A stretch of DNA of 64,000 nucleotides from CBDBZX01 sp965213645 (lineage in GTDB: Bacteria > Deinococcota > Deinococci > Deinococcales > Trueperaceae), in the NCBI GenBank assembly GCA_965213645.1, contig CBDBZX010000004.1:124001-188000 (forward strand). Reading direction: 5' to 3'. A program made the translations under genes and the position numbers. Within the stretch, counting starts at the first letter, position 1, and each line of letters begins with the position of its first letter. Below the pieces are notes generated by a model, which was not told where the DNA came from, searched no databases, and saw only the letters and a program-made list of their open reading frames with translations. Positions 28,080 to 36,108 of this stretch are shown in pieces.

Positions 28080-29288
28080 ATGAAACGAGCTAGAACAGCC
28101 CTACTCACCCTCTGCTGCGCCCTCCTCGGGCTCAGCTACGCTCAAGACGAAGTCGTCATCGGCTGGTCGGGCGCAGTCACCGGACCCACCAGCGACGCGG
28201 GGCGCTTCGTCTTCGAGGCGGTGCAAGACTACTGCCAATATGCGAACGAAGAGGGTCTCATCCCCGACGTGACGGTTGAATGTTTGGTCAACGACGACGG
28301 CTACAACAACGACAATACGCTCCGCAACTTCGAGTCGTACTTAGACGAAGAGATGGACGCTTTTATCTCGTACGCGACGGGCGCAACCTTGCAGCTTAAA
28401 CTCAACGCCGTCGAGGAAGAGATGCCGATGATCTCGGCGAGCCTGCATATCGGCGTCATCACCCCGCCCGACAACGAGTACAACTTCTTACCGATCACCT
28501 CGTATAGCGAGCAAGTCGTGGCGCTCATGGATTGGATCGTGGAGAACCACGAGGGCGACGCCGCACCCAAAGTCGCCATCCTCGCGCACCCGAGCCCCTT
28601 CGGACGTGCGCCCGTCGAGGACGCGCAGGCGGCGGCGGAGACCTTGGGCATTGAAATCGTCGGCGTGCAAGAGCACGGTGAGGGGACGGACTACACGGCG
28701 ACGTTGCAGCGGTGGAACGCGGGCGGCGTCCAGTACGTCATCAGCCAAACCGTTCAATCTCCCGTCGCGGCGATGCTGAACGCGGCGCAGGCGTTGGGGC
28801 TTTTGGATTCGATGACCTTTATGGGCGCACACTACACGGGCGGCTCCACCCTGACGAGTTTGGCAGGGGAAGCGGCGGAGGGCTTTTTGTGGGCAACGAG
28901 CTTTGCGTTAGAAAGCGAAGACACCCAAGGGATGCAACTTCAGCGCGAAATCGGCGAGCGCTATGGGCGTAGCGAGGAAAGTATTCAAGACGTGAACTAC
29001 ACGACAGGACTGATGCAAGCCGCCATCTACATCGAAGCGGCGCGGCGCGTTGCCGAGCGCGGCGATGAGATTGGTTCAGCGATGATTTACGAAGAATTGC
29101 TGGCGATGAACGACGAAGCGGAAGGTGCGTATGATTCTGGCTTTGGCGTCTCGCCTGTGTCCTTTAGCGAGGACGACCACGTCGGTGTGGACGCGCTTAG
29201 GCTCTTGCAGGTCGAGGGCGGCGAATTTACGCCGATGACCGAGCCATATCAGTCTGAGACCTTTTCAGAGATTCGTTCGTTGAATTAA
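28080..29288 (+). CDS. HAAT-type substrate-binding protein, LivK-like
   Basis: A 402-residue secreted binding protein. The signal peptide (MKRARTALLTLCCALLGLSY, then A) is cleaved before Q. The mature protein starts VVIGWSGAVTGPTSDAGRFV, then NDDGYNNDNTLRNFESYLDE, typical of type I binding proteins. TGGSTLTSLAGEAAEGFLWA near residue 260 and YTTGLMQAAIYIEAARRVAE near 315-335 fit members that bind hydrophobic or aromatic acids as well as Leu/Ile/Val. AAGGAG precedes the ATG. The adjoining acyl-CoA ligase suggests the ligand may be an organic acid rather than an amino acid (inference). Confidence 0.9.
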   Translation: MKRARTALLTLCCALLGLSYAQDEVVIGWSGAVTGPTSDAGRFVFEAVQDYCQYANEEGLIPDVTVECLVNDDGYNNDNTLRNFESYLDEEMDAFISYATGATLQLKLNAVEEEMPMISASLHIGVITPPDNEYNFLPITSYSEQVVALMDWIVENHEGDAAPKVAILAHPSPFGRAPVEDAQAAAETLGIEIVGVQEHGEGTDYTATLQRWNAGGVQYVISQTVQSPVAAMLNAAQALGLLDSMTFMGAHYTGGSTLTSLAGEAAEGFLWATSFALESEDTQGMQLQREIGERYGRSEESIQDVNYTTGLMQAAIYIEAARRVAERGDEIGSAMIYEELLAMNDEAEGAYDSGFGVSPVSFSEDDHVGVDALRLLQVEGGEFTPMTEPYQSETFSEIRSLN

Positions 29289-29289
29289 G

Positions 29290-29535
29290 TACATTGTCAA
29301 TTAAGATTTGCGACACTGTTGTCACCCCGTTCACGATACCCAAAGGGCACAAGGGAGTCGGGCGTCAAGCCTTGCGGAGTGCAACCCCCTTTCGGGGACC
29401 TACGGCGACGCAGCCGAGGGGTCTCGCCTTTCAATCTCTCACAGTGGAGAAAGCAAATGCAGAGATTCTTCGACGGAGTCTATCCTGTAAAGGGCTCAGA
29501 ATGACATGGCTTACTTTTTGTTTAACGGTGTATCA
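29290..29535 (+). repeat. Dispersed MITE-like intergenic repeat, copy D (longest)
   Basis: Directly follows the livK stop. It has AGTACATTGTCAATTAAG at its start, TTGTCACCCCGTTCACG, GAGATTCTTCGACGGAG and GCTCAGAATGACATGG, and ends in GTTTAACGGTGTA. An extra internal segment of about 60 bp distinguishes it from the other copies. Confidence 0.8.
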
Positions 29536-29542
29536 AGTGTAG

Positions 29543-29568
29543 TAGGGGTGATTCATGAATCACCCCTA
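29543..29568. repeat. Perfect 26-bp palindrome between livK and livF
   Basis: TAGGGGTGATTCA pairs exactly with TGAATCACCCCTA, with no loop. It could be a dimeric regulator site or an RNA hairpin that separates expression of the binding protein from the ATPase. Confidence 0.7.
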
Positions 29569-29632
29569 TGCACAGATAAAATCCCTCTCACACCAGACAG
29601 AACACTGACCTCTTATTTTGATTGGACGCTCT

Positions 29633-30475
29633 ATGACTGATACTGCGGAGAGTCGCGCCCCTACGCGCCCCCAAAACTTAGGCGAGATTCAACTCTATGT
29701 CAACAACATTGAAGTCGTCTATCACGACATCGTCCAGGTCTTGCGCGGCGTCTCTATCGCGGTACCGAGAGGTAAAGTGGTTGCGCTTCTAGGTACGAAC
29801 GGCGCGGGTAAAACCACCACGCTCCGCGCGATTTCGGGTCTCTTAAAGCCTGAAAACGGTGAGGTGCGCGAGGGCTACATCACCTTTGAAGGGGACGAGA
29901 CGCACCACCTCACGGGGCAGCGCATCGTCAAGAAGGGCATCGTGCAAGTCCCCGAGGGGCGGCGCGTCTTCAAGCACCTCTCGGTGGAGGAGAACTTGCG
30001 CGTTGGCTCGATTACGCGGCAAAGCGTTAATGTAAGGGAGGAATTGGGGCATATCTACGAGATTTTTCCGCGTTTGCACGATTTGCGCACTCGGCAAGCG
30101 GGCTATACGAGCGGCGGCGAGCAGCAGATGATCGCCATCGGGCGGGCGCTGATGGCTGCGCCCAAGTTGCTCCTCTTGGACGAGCCGAGTTTGGGGCTTG
30201 CGCCGCTATTGGTAAAAGATATTTTTGAACGTATCAAAAAAGTGAATATAGAAGGCACGACGATTCTAGTGGTGGAGCAAAACGCGAATGTGGCTTTGGG
30301 CATCGCCGATTACGGCTACATCATGGAGCAAGGGCGCATCGTGTTGGAGGGCAGCGCAGCGCAACTCAGACATAACCCCGATGTGAAAGAGTTTTATATG
30401 GGGATGGGTGAAGGGGGCGGGCGCAAGTCGTTTAAGAATATCAAGTCGTATAAGCGGCGTAAGAGGTGGATGTAG
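29633..30475 (+). CDS. HAAT-type ABC transporter ATPase, LivF-like
   Basis: A 280-residue ATPase, partner of the LivG-like protein. Walker A is LLGTNGAGKTTTLRAISGLL, then GIVQVPEGRRVFKHLSVEEN (the LivF-type Q-loop/EGR motif), signature YTSGGEQQMIAIGRALM, Walker B LLLLDEPSLGLAP and VVEQNANVAL. The C-terminus carries an unusual basic extension (KSFKNIKSYKRRKRW). The ATG at 29633 has a poor ribosome site; an upstream TTG at 29618 is an alternative. Palindrome and repeat copy D separate it from livK. Confidence 0.92.
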   Translation: MTDTAESRAPTRPQNLGEIQLYVNNIEVVYHDIVQVLRGVSIAVPRGKVVALLGTNGAGKTTTLRAISGLLKPENGEVREGYITFEGDETHHLTGQRIVKKGIVQVPEGRRVFKHLSVEENLRVGSITRQSVNVREELGHIYEIFPRLHDLRTRQAGYTSGGEQQMIAIGRALMAAPKLLLLDEPSLGLAPLLVKDIFERIKKVNIEGTTILVVEQNANVALGIADYGYIMEQGRIVLEGSAAQLRHNPDVKEFYMGMGEGGGRKSFKNIKSYKRRKRWM

Positions 30476-30584
30476 GGCTCCCCCTCGCAACCTCTTTTGA
30501 AACAGGCAGCGCACGTGTCAGAAACAGAGAACGGATAGAGAACTCTGAGAATTGCTTTGGCTAACGAACTCAGCTCTCTTATAC

Positions 30585-30665
30585 GGATTCCGATCGATTA
30601 CTGCATAAACTCCGACGCTTCGCGCTTCGTTGGAGGCGGAGTTGATTCCGTACTCATCGGAATCC
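30585..30665. repeat. Long-range inverted repeat in the livF-pfkA gap
   Basis: GGATTCCGAT (30585-30594) and ATCGGAATCC (30656-30665) are exact inverse copies 61 bp apart, enclosing a smaller CTCCGACGCTTCG / CTTCGTTGGAG hairpin. No gene is visible in 30476-30725. Confidence 0.55.
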
Positions 30666-30689
30666 GCATCTTTTCGACTTGCATCCGCT

Positions 30690-30717
30690 CCGGGTAATTC
30701 CTACGGGAATTACCCGG
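30690..30717. repeat. 12-bp perfect hairpin immediately downstream of pfkA
   Basis: CCGGGTAATTCC (30690-30701) and GGAATTACCCGG (30706-30717) with a 4-nt loop lie 9 bp after the pfkA stop. There is no T run in either direction, so it may act with Rho or as a 3'-end stabiliser. Confidence 0.6.
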
Positions 30718-30725
30718 AAACCGTG

Positions 30726-31694
30726 TCAAACCGCCAAAACCCGCGCAATCTCGTAAAGCTGCCAGTCGATCTCTTTCTGCTTCTCCCAGGTGTCTTTTAG
30801 GGGCGTATAGACCGTACCGCGCTTGTCCGTCCCGACCATCACGTCCGTCTGTCCCTCCAGAAGCCCCTTGACCGCGCCGTAGCCCAAGCGCGACGCTAAG
30901 ACGCGGTCGCGGGTCGCCGGTGAGCCGCCGCGCTGCACGTGGCCTAAAATGCTCGTCCTCACCTCATAGCCGCACGCCGCTTCGATGCGCCCTTTGAGGT
31001 CCATCGCTCCGCCCGCATAGGCTCCCTCCGCGACAACGATGATGGACGAGGATTTACCTCTTGCCTGAGCCGCCGCAATATCCTCGACGATTCTGTCTAC
31101 ATCCCCCTCGACCTCAGGCACGAGAATCGCTTCCGCGCCCCCTGCCAATCCGACATTGAGCGCGATATGCCCCGCGTGCCGCCCCATCACCTCGACTAAA
31201 AAGAGCCGGTCGTGGCTCGCCGCCGTGTCGCGCAGCCTGTCAATCGCGTCCAATGCAATGTTCATGGCGGTGTTAAAACCTACCGTCACATCCGTGCCGT
31301 AGATGTCGTTGTCAATCGTGCCAGGGATGCCGATGACCGGAACCCCGTGCTCTTCGTGAAGCGCGTGCGCCCCGCGAAACGAGCCGTCGCCGCCGATGAC
31401 GATGAGCCCCTCAATGCCGTGCGAGCGCAGGTTTTCAGCCGCCTTTGCGCGGCCTTCGTGCGTCATGAAGGGCATACACCGCGCACTGCGCAGCATCGTG
31501 CCGCCACGCTGGATGATGTTGGCGACGCTGCGCGGGCCGAGTTCCTCTATCTTGTTGTCGATGAGCCCCTGATAGCCCCGGTAGATACCCGAGACGTGCT
31601 TTTTCTCGTAAATCGCGGTGCGCACGACGGCGCGAATCGCGGCGTTCATGCCGGGCGCGTCGCCGCCGCTGGTTAAGACTGCTAAGTGCTCCAT
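30726..31694 (-). CDS. pfkA: ATP-dependent 6-phosphofructokinase
   Basis: A 322-residue cytoplasmic enzyme that phosphorylates fructose 6-phosphate to the 1,6-bisphosphate, the committed step of glycolysis. MEHLAVLTSGGDAPGMNAAI is the ATP-site start; VIGGDGSFRGAHAL has GGDGS, the ATP-type signature (PPi-enzymes have GGDDS); GIPGTIDNDIYGTDVTVGFN contains the catalytic PGTIDND; VEVMGRHAGHIAL and ILGHVQRGGSPATRDRVLAS complete the substrate site. Length and motif order match the prokaryotic allosteric enzyme. It is a single-gene unit ending in a strong hairpin. Confidence 0.97.
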   Translation of the reverse strand: MEHLAVLTSGGDAPGMNAAIRAVVRTAIYEKKHVSGIYRGYQGLIDNKIEELGPRSVANIIQRGGTMLRSARCMPFMTHEGRAKAAENLRSHGIEGLIVIGGDGSFRGAHALHEEHGVPVIGIPGTIDNDIYGTDVTVGFNTAMNIALDAIDRLRDTAASHDRLFLVEVMGRHAGHIALNVGLAGGAEAILVPEVEGDVDRIVEDIAAAQARGKSSSIIVVAEGAYAGGAMDLKGRIEAACGYEVRTSILGHVQRGGSPATRDRVLASRLGYGAVKGLLEGQTDVMVGTDKRGTVYTPLKDTWEKQKEIDWQLYEIARVLAV

Positions 31695-31805
31695 GAATAA
31701 GGAGTATAACGCTGAGGTGTGGGGGCGGTGTCATGAGGTTGCCTACGGTTGAAGGAGTGCAAGTGTTCAGTTCAGGGCTCGAGCCGATGTAACGCCTCCG
31801 AAGTT

Positions 31806-31857
31806 AGCTTTTAGCCCTTAGCCGAGAGGCATTTCCTAATGGCTAAGCGCTAAAGGT
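31806..31857. repeat. TTAGC/GCTAA dispersed repeat, copy 1
   Basis: TTAGCTTTTAGCCCTTAGCC, then a short middle, then CCTAATGGCTAAGCGCTAAA: an imperfect inverted repeat. A related copy sits inside the ileS T-box leader near 54,890-54,935. Confidence 0.5.
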
Positions 31858-31868
31858 TGCGAGGAGCA

Positions 31869-31897
31869 ACTCAGAAGTACACGGATAACTTCTGAGT
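31869..31897. repeat. 10-bp inverted repeat upstream of the transhydrogenase operon
   Basis: ACTCAGAAGT (31869-31878) and ACTTCTGAGT (31888-31897) are separated by 9 bp, 66 bp before the first transhydrogenase gene. It could be an operator or a leader hairpin. Confidence 0.5.
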
Positions 31898-31963
31898 ATA
31901 CTAAACCATGCCTAAAAATCTTACTCGAGCCCTACCCCACTCCTCACCCCACGGAGCCCGGTA

Positions 31964-33223
31964 ATGCGCGTTGCTGTGCTTAAAGAGCCCAAAGGTGAAA
32001 CGCGCATCCCACTGACACCTGCAAGCGCAGATAAACTCGTCAAGTTGGGCGTTAACCTCTCGGTTGAAAGAGGTCTGGGCGAGAGCATCGGTACCAAAGA
32101 CAGCGCGTACGAAGAGGTTGGGGCGACGGTGGACAGCCGTTACAACCTCGAGAGTGCCGACCTCATTCTTCAACTCAACGTACCTAAACCTAAAGAGATC
32201 GAAAAGTTCAAGCGCGGCGCGGTGCTCGCCTCGCTGATGGACCCCTTTCGCAATCCCGAGTTAGTCAAAACGCTCAAAGAAAAAGAGATCAGCGCCTTGT
32301 GCATGGAACTCATCCCGCGCAGCACCTACGCTCAAAAGATGGACGCCTTGTCCTCGCAGGCGAGCCTAGCGGGGTACGCCGCCGTCATCGTCGCGGCGGA
32401 GCGTATCCAAAAGGCGCTCCCGATGATGAGTACGCCCGCCGGGACGATTCCGCCTGCGCGGGTTTTTATCATCGGCGTGGGCGTAGCAGGCTTGCAAGCG
32501 ATTGCGACGGCGAAACGTTTGGGCGCACGGGTCGAAGCGTTCGACACGCGCCCGGTGGTCGAAGAGCAGGTGTTGTCGCTCGGGGCAAAATTTGTGAAGA
32601 TTGACCTGGGGGAAACGGGGCAGACGGACCAGGGGTACGCTAAGGCGCTCACGGAGGAGCAGTTGGGGAAACAGCGTCAAGGCATGGCGAGAGTCTGCGC
32701 GGGCTCGGACATTGTGATTACTACCGCGCAACTTTTCGGCAGACCTGCCCCGCGCATCGTCACGGCGGATATGGTCGCAGGGATGCGCCCCGGTAGCGTG
32801 ATTGTGGATTTAGCCGCGTCCACGGGCGGCAACGTCGAAGGGTCGAAGCCGGACGAAGAGGTCCTCGTGAACGGAGTTAAAATCATTGGGCTTTCGAACC
32901 TGCCTGGCTCGGTGGCGCGGGATGCGTCGCAGATGTTCTCGAGCAACCTCACCAACCTCATTGACCACTTGTGGAACAAAGAGACAAAAGAGGTCGAGCT
33001 GAAACTCGATGACCCCATCGTCAGCGGTTGCCTTCTCACCCACGAGGGCAGGATTTTGCACGAAGGCGTGCGCGAGATGATCGAAGGGAAAGCGGAGCAA
33101 CCAGATACGCAAGAGGGTCAAGTCGTCGGCAAACAACCCGTACAAAACTCAGCCGAGCAAACTCCTGAGAAGTCCCCCGTCACCTCCTCAAATTCGGACA
33201 CATCCACGAAAGGTCCATCATGA
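31964..33223 (+). CDS. pntA: NAD(P) transhydrogenase alpha subunit, NAD(H)-binding part
   Basis: A 419-residue soluble subunit (domain I) of the proton-translocating transhydrogenase, which exchanges hydride between NADH and NADP+. The start MRVAVLKEPKGETRIPLTPA is shared with alanine dehydrogenases. MDALSSQASLAGYAAVIVAA and VFIIGVGVAGLQAIATAKRL (Rossmann GxGxxG) with GARVEAFDTRPVVEEQVLSL are diagnostic, as is SVIVDLAASTGGNVEGSKP. The C-terminal 45 residues are a Gln/Glu/Ser/Thr-rich, probably disordered linker. The stop overlaps the next start by 4 bp. As in Thermus and Rhodospirillum, the alpha subunit is split in two genes. Confidence 0.94.
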   Translation: MRVAVLKEPKGETRIPLTPASADKLVKLGVNLSVERGLGESIGTKDSAYEEVGATVDSRYNLESADLILQLNVPKPKEIEKFKRGAVLASLMDPFRNPELVKTLKEKEISALCMELIPRSTYAQKMDALSSQASLAGYAAVIVAAERIQKALPMMSTPAGTIPPARVFIIGVGVAGLQAIATAKRLGARVEAFDTRPVVEEQVLSLGAKFVKIDLGETGQTDQGYAKALTEEQLGKQRQGMARVCAGSDIVITTAQLFGRPAPRIVTADMVAGMRPGSVIVDLAASTGGNVEGSKPDEEVLVNGVKIIGLSNLPGSVARDASQMFSSNLTNLIDHLWNKETKEVELKLDDPIVSGCLLTHEGRILHEGVREMIEGKAEQPDTQEGQVVGKQPVQNSAEQTPEKSPVTSSNSDTSTKGPS

Positions 33224-33504
33224 ACACCGAACTCACCCTGCTCCTCCTGTTCATCTTCGTCCTGTCTATCTTCTTGGGGCGCGAACTCATCACTAAAGTC
33301 CCCTCGCAACTCCACACCCCGCTGATGTCGGGCTCGAACGCCATTTCGGGCATCACCATTGTCGGCGCGATTATCGCGGCGGGCTTGGGCGGTGTGTTCG
33401 GTACGATTTTGGGGACGCTCGCCGTGATCTTTGCAACCATCAACGTCGTCGGCGGCTACCTGGTCACGGACCGGATGCTCGGCATGTTCAAAGGTAAGCG
33501 CTGA
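33220..33504 (+). CDS. NAD(P) transhydrogenase alpha subunit, membrane part
   Basis: A 94-residue membrane protein equivalent to the C-terminal membrane helices of E. coli PntA. It has three or four hydrophobic helices, including LTLLLLFIFVLSIFLGRELI at the start, then VPSQLHTPLMSGSNAISGIT (the highly conserved loop) and GTLAVIFATINVVGGYLVTD with RMLGMFKGK at the end. It forms part of the proton channel with the beta subunit. The ATG overlaps the upstream stop (ATGA). Confidence 0.94.
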   Translation: MNTELTLLLLFIFVLSIFLGRELITKVPSQLHTPLMSGSNAISGITIVGAIIAAGLGGVFGTILGTLAVIFATINVVGGYLVTDRMLGMFKGKR

Positions 33505-33505
33505 C

Positions 33506-34921
33506 GTGGAATCCTTCATCAACATCGCCTACATCGTCGCGTCCATCCTCTTCATCTATGGGCTCAAGATGTTGGGGAGACCCGAGACGGCGAGGCGCGG
33601 CAACCTCGTCTCGGCGGTGGGAATGCTCGTCGCGGTGGTCGCTACGCTGCTGGTCGGCGGGCTGTCGTTCACCTGGATTATCGTCGGGCTCGTTATCGGC
33701 ACGGCGATTGGTGTTTATGCGGCGCGAACCGTGCAGATGACGGAGATGCCCGAGATGGTCGCGCTCTTTAACGGCTCGGGTGGCGTTGCGAGTTTGTTGG
33801 TCGGTTGGGCGGAGTATCATCAGCGCTTTGTGGTTTCGGCAGGGGATATTGCAGGGGAAATTGACGCATTTACAGCGGCGGCGATTTTCTTGGCGGTACT
33901 CATCGGCGGCGTGGCGTTTACGGGTTCGCTGGTCGCCTTCGGCAAGCTTGCGGGGCGCATCCCCGGTCAGCCGATTAAGTTCGCGAATCAGAACCTCTAC
34001 AACGCAGGGCTGTTCGGGCTTATCGTTGTGTTGGGCGTGCTCTTCTGCCTGAATCCAGGCACGGGACCCGCCTACTTCTTGCTCGTCTTCTCCATCCTCG
34101 CCGCGCTCGCGCTAGGCGTCCTCTTAGTTATCCCCATCGGCGGGGCGGATATGCCTATCGTCGTGGCGCTCCTCAACTCATACTCGGGGATTGCGGCGAG
34201 TATGGCGGGTTTTATTATCGCGAACAACGTGCTGATTGTCGCGGGCTCACTCGTCGGCGCAAGCGGTATTATCTTGACGAGCATCATGTGTAAGGCGATG
34301 AACCGCTCCCTAGCAAACGTCCTCTTCGCGGGGTATGCGACGACAGCCTCCGGTAGCAGCGCCCAAATTGACGGTGAAGCCAAGCCTATTTCACCTGACG
34401 ATGCGTACTTTATGCTCGAGGCCGCCAGCAGCATCCTCGTCGTCCCCGGCTACGGTATGGCGGTGGCGCAGGCGCAGCACGCGGTTCGTGAGTTAGCCGA
34501 ACTCTTAGAGGCGAACGGCGCAGAGGTACGTTACGCCATTCACCCTGTCGCAGGGCGGATGCCCGGTCACATGAACGTCCTCTTAGCCGAAGCGAACGTG
34601 CCCTACGAGCAACTCGTCGAGCCCGAAGACGTCAATCCGACGATGGAGACGGTGGATGTGGCGGTAGTCATCGGCGCGAACGACGTGGTGAACCCCGCCG
34701 CACGTGAGGACAGCGGTAGTCCCCTCTACGGAATGCCGATTATCAACGTGGACTTAGCGCAGAACGTTTTTATCCTGAAGCGTTCGATGAGCGCGGGCTT
34801 CTCAGGGGTGGAGAATCCGCTCTTTTTTAAGGAGAATGCAAGGATGCTCTTCGGCGACGCCAAAGCGACGGTGTCACAACTCGTCTCGGAGTTTAAGGAC
34901 GCCTTGAAAGAGGCGGCTTAG
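33506..34921 (+). CDS. pntB: NAD(P) transhydrogenase beta subunit
   Basis: A 471-residue protein with about nine membrane helices followed by the NADP(H)-binding domain III (about residues 285-471). Diagnostic motifs are MPEMVALFNGSGGVASLLVG in the membrane part, and in domain III ILVVPGYGMAVAQAQHAV, YAIHPVAGRMPGHMNVLLAE and VVIGANDVVNPAAREDSGSP, with a closing KRSMSAGFSGVENPLFF. The frame is open from 33431, but those residues come from the overlapping upstream gene; the GTG at 33506, 1 bp after the upstream stop, gives MESFINIAYIVASILF, the expected start. Confidence 0.95.
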   Translation: MESFINIAYIVASILFIYGLKMLGRPETARRGNLVSAVGMLVAVVATLLVGGLSFTWIIVGLVIGTAIGVYAARTVQMTEMPEMVALFNGSGGVASLLVGWAEYHQRFVVSAGDIAGEIDAFTAAAIFLAVLIGGVAFTGSLVAFGKLAGRIPGQPIKFANQNLYNAGLFGLIVVLGVLFCLNPGTGPAYFLLVFSILAALALGVLLVIPIGGADMPIVVALLNSYSGIAASMAGFIIANNVLIVAGSLVGASGIILTSIMCKAMNRSLANVLFAGYATTASGSSAQIDGEAKPISPDDAYFMLEAASSILVVPGYGMAVAQAQHAVRELAELLEANGAEVRYAIHPVAGRMPGHMNVLLAEANVPYEQLVEPEDVNPTMETVDVAVVIGANDVVNPAAREDSGSPLYGMPIINVDLAQNVFILKRSMSAGFSGVENPLFFKENARMLFGDAKATVSQLVSEFKDALKEAA

Positions 34922-35542
34922 ATGCGTGTTGTAGCTGTAAGTGTAGGACTACCCAAGCCTATTGCTATTGGCGATGAGATGGTCTCGACGGGCATTTTCA
35001 AAACGCCAGAGGAGGGCGCAGTAACGCTCACTTCTGAAGGTTTTGAAGGTGATGACCAAGCCAATAAGGAGGTTCACGGCGGCGCGGACCAAGCCGTTTA
35101 TGTTTACAGCGCCGAGGATTACGCCTGGTGGTCAGAACAATTAAAGCGTGACCTCCCGCCGGGCATGTTCGGGGAGAACTTGACGCTCTCCGAGTTTCCC
35201 CAAGAGGTCAAGATTGGGGACAGGCTCGAGCTATCAGAGGTCATTTTAGAAGTCACCGGACCACGCTTTCCCTGTCAAAAATTTGCCGCCAAGATGAACG
35301 ACCCTAAGTTCGTCAAGAGGTTTCGGCAGGCGGAGAGGCCGGGGTTTTATGCGAGGGTGATCCAAACTGGAAAGGTACAAGCAGGAGAAGAAGTGACTTA
35401 TAAACCAGTGAATGATGGGGTGGGATTGCTCGAGACCTTCAACCTCTACCTCGCGAAAAGTCCTGATGCAAGTCGATTAAAATACGCTCTACAAGCGCCC
35501 TTAGCCGAGAGGTTGAGGGCTACGTTTGAAGCCAAGCTGTAA
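34922..35542 (+). CDS. MOSC domain protein (YiiM-like)
   Basis: A 206-residue cytoplasmic protein. The MOSC core shows EGFEGDDQANKEVHGGADQA with VYVYSAEDYAWW, then PPGMFGENLTLS, KIGDRLELSEVILEVTGPRF and PCQKF, where the Cys is the conserved MOSC residue. This architecture matches YiiM, linked to molybdenum-cofactor-dependent reduction or N-hydroxylated compound detoxification. A C-terminal helical extension is present. The ATG directly abuts the pntB stop, so it is probably the fourth gene of the transhydrogenase operon; a functional link is not established. Confidence 0.88.
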   Translation: MRVVAVSVGLPKPIAIGDEMVSTGIFKTPEEGAVTLTSEGFEGDDQANKEVHGGADQAVYVYSAEDYAWWSEQLKRDLPPGMFGENLTLSEFPQEVKIGDRLELSEVILEVTGPRFPCQKFAAKMNDPKFVKRFRQAERPGFYARVIQTGKVQAGEEVTYKPVNDGVGLLETFNLYLAKSPDASRLKYALQAPLAERLRATFEAKL

Positions 35543-35556
35543 GTCACTTCGAGAGG

Positions 35557-36108
35557 TCAGATAACCTCATACTCGCTCTGCACAAAGCCGCTGGGATAGC
35601 TCTGCGTTCGAATATGCCTCAGTTTGATGTCTTGTTCTAAAGGTCCGAAAAGCGGAATACCCGCGCCGATGAGAACAGGGATTCTCGTAATAATCAGCCG
35701 CTGAATCAGTCCCGCCCGCAAAAACCGCTGAACCGTCACGCCACCGTCAACGTAAAGATGCTTCATTCCACGTTCTGAAAGTCGCGCCACAACCTCTTCT
35801 GGTGAGCCGGACATCGCTTCGACAGTTTTGGAGAGATGTTCGGGAATTTGCAGGGAACGGCTGCTCAGCACGATGACGGGTTTTTCCCCATAAGCCCAGC
35901 CGCCGAAGCCGAGCACCTTCTCAAACGTATTTCGCCCCATCACGAGCGCGTCCACGCTGTCCATAAACGCTTTGTAGCCGTAGTCTTCATTTTGAGGTTT
36001 ATCGTCTTTACTGACCTCTTCCCCGCTTCCCTCGAGCCAATCGAGACTGCCGTCTTCCCTAGCGATAGACCCGTCTAAACTTGTCGCAATGTAAACCGAC
36101 GCTTTCAT
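35557..36108 (-). CDS. Dihydrofolate-reductase-like protein (RibD C-terminal family)
   Basis: A 183-residue protein starting KASVYIATSLDGSIAREDGS, LDWLEG, then DALVMGRNTFEKVLGFGGWA, KPVIVLSSRSL, KHLYVDGGVTVQRFLRAGLI and LIITRIPVLIGAGIPLFG. These are the NADPH-binding fold motifs of the YyaP/RibD_C dihydrofolate reductase-like group, whose substrates are mostly unknown. Its ATG overlaps the stop of the AraC-DinB gene by 4 bp, so both are one transcript; similar regulator/reductase pairs are frequent in bacteria. Confidence 0.87.
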   Translation of the reverse strand: MKASVYIATSLDGSIAREDGSLDWLEGSGEEVSKDDKPQNEDYGYKAFMDSVDALVMGRNTFEKVLGFGGWAYGEKPVIVLSSRSLQIPEHLSKTVEAMSGSPEEVVARLSERGMKHLYVDGGVTVQRFLRAGLIQRLIITRIPVLIGAGIPLFGPLEQDIKLRHIRTQSYPSGFVQSEYEVI

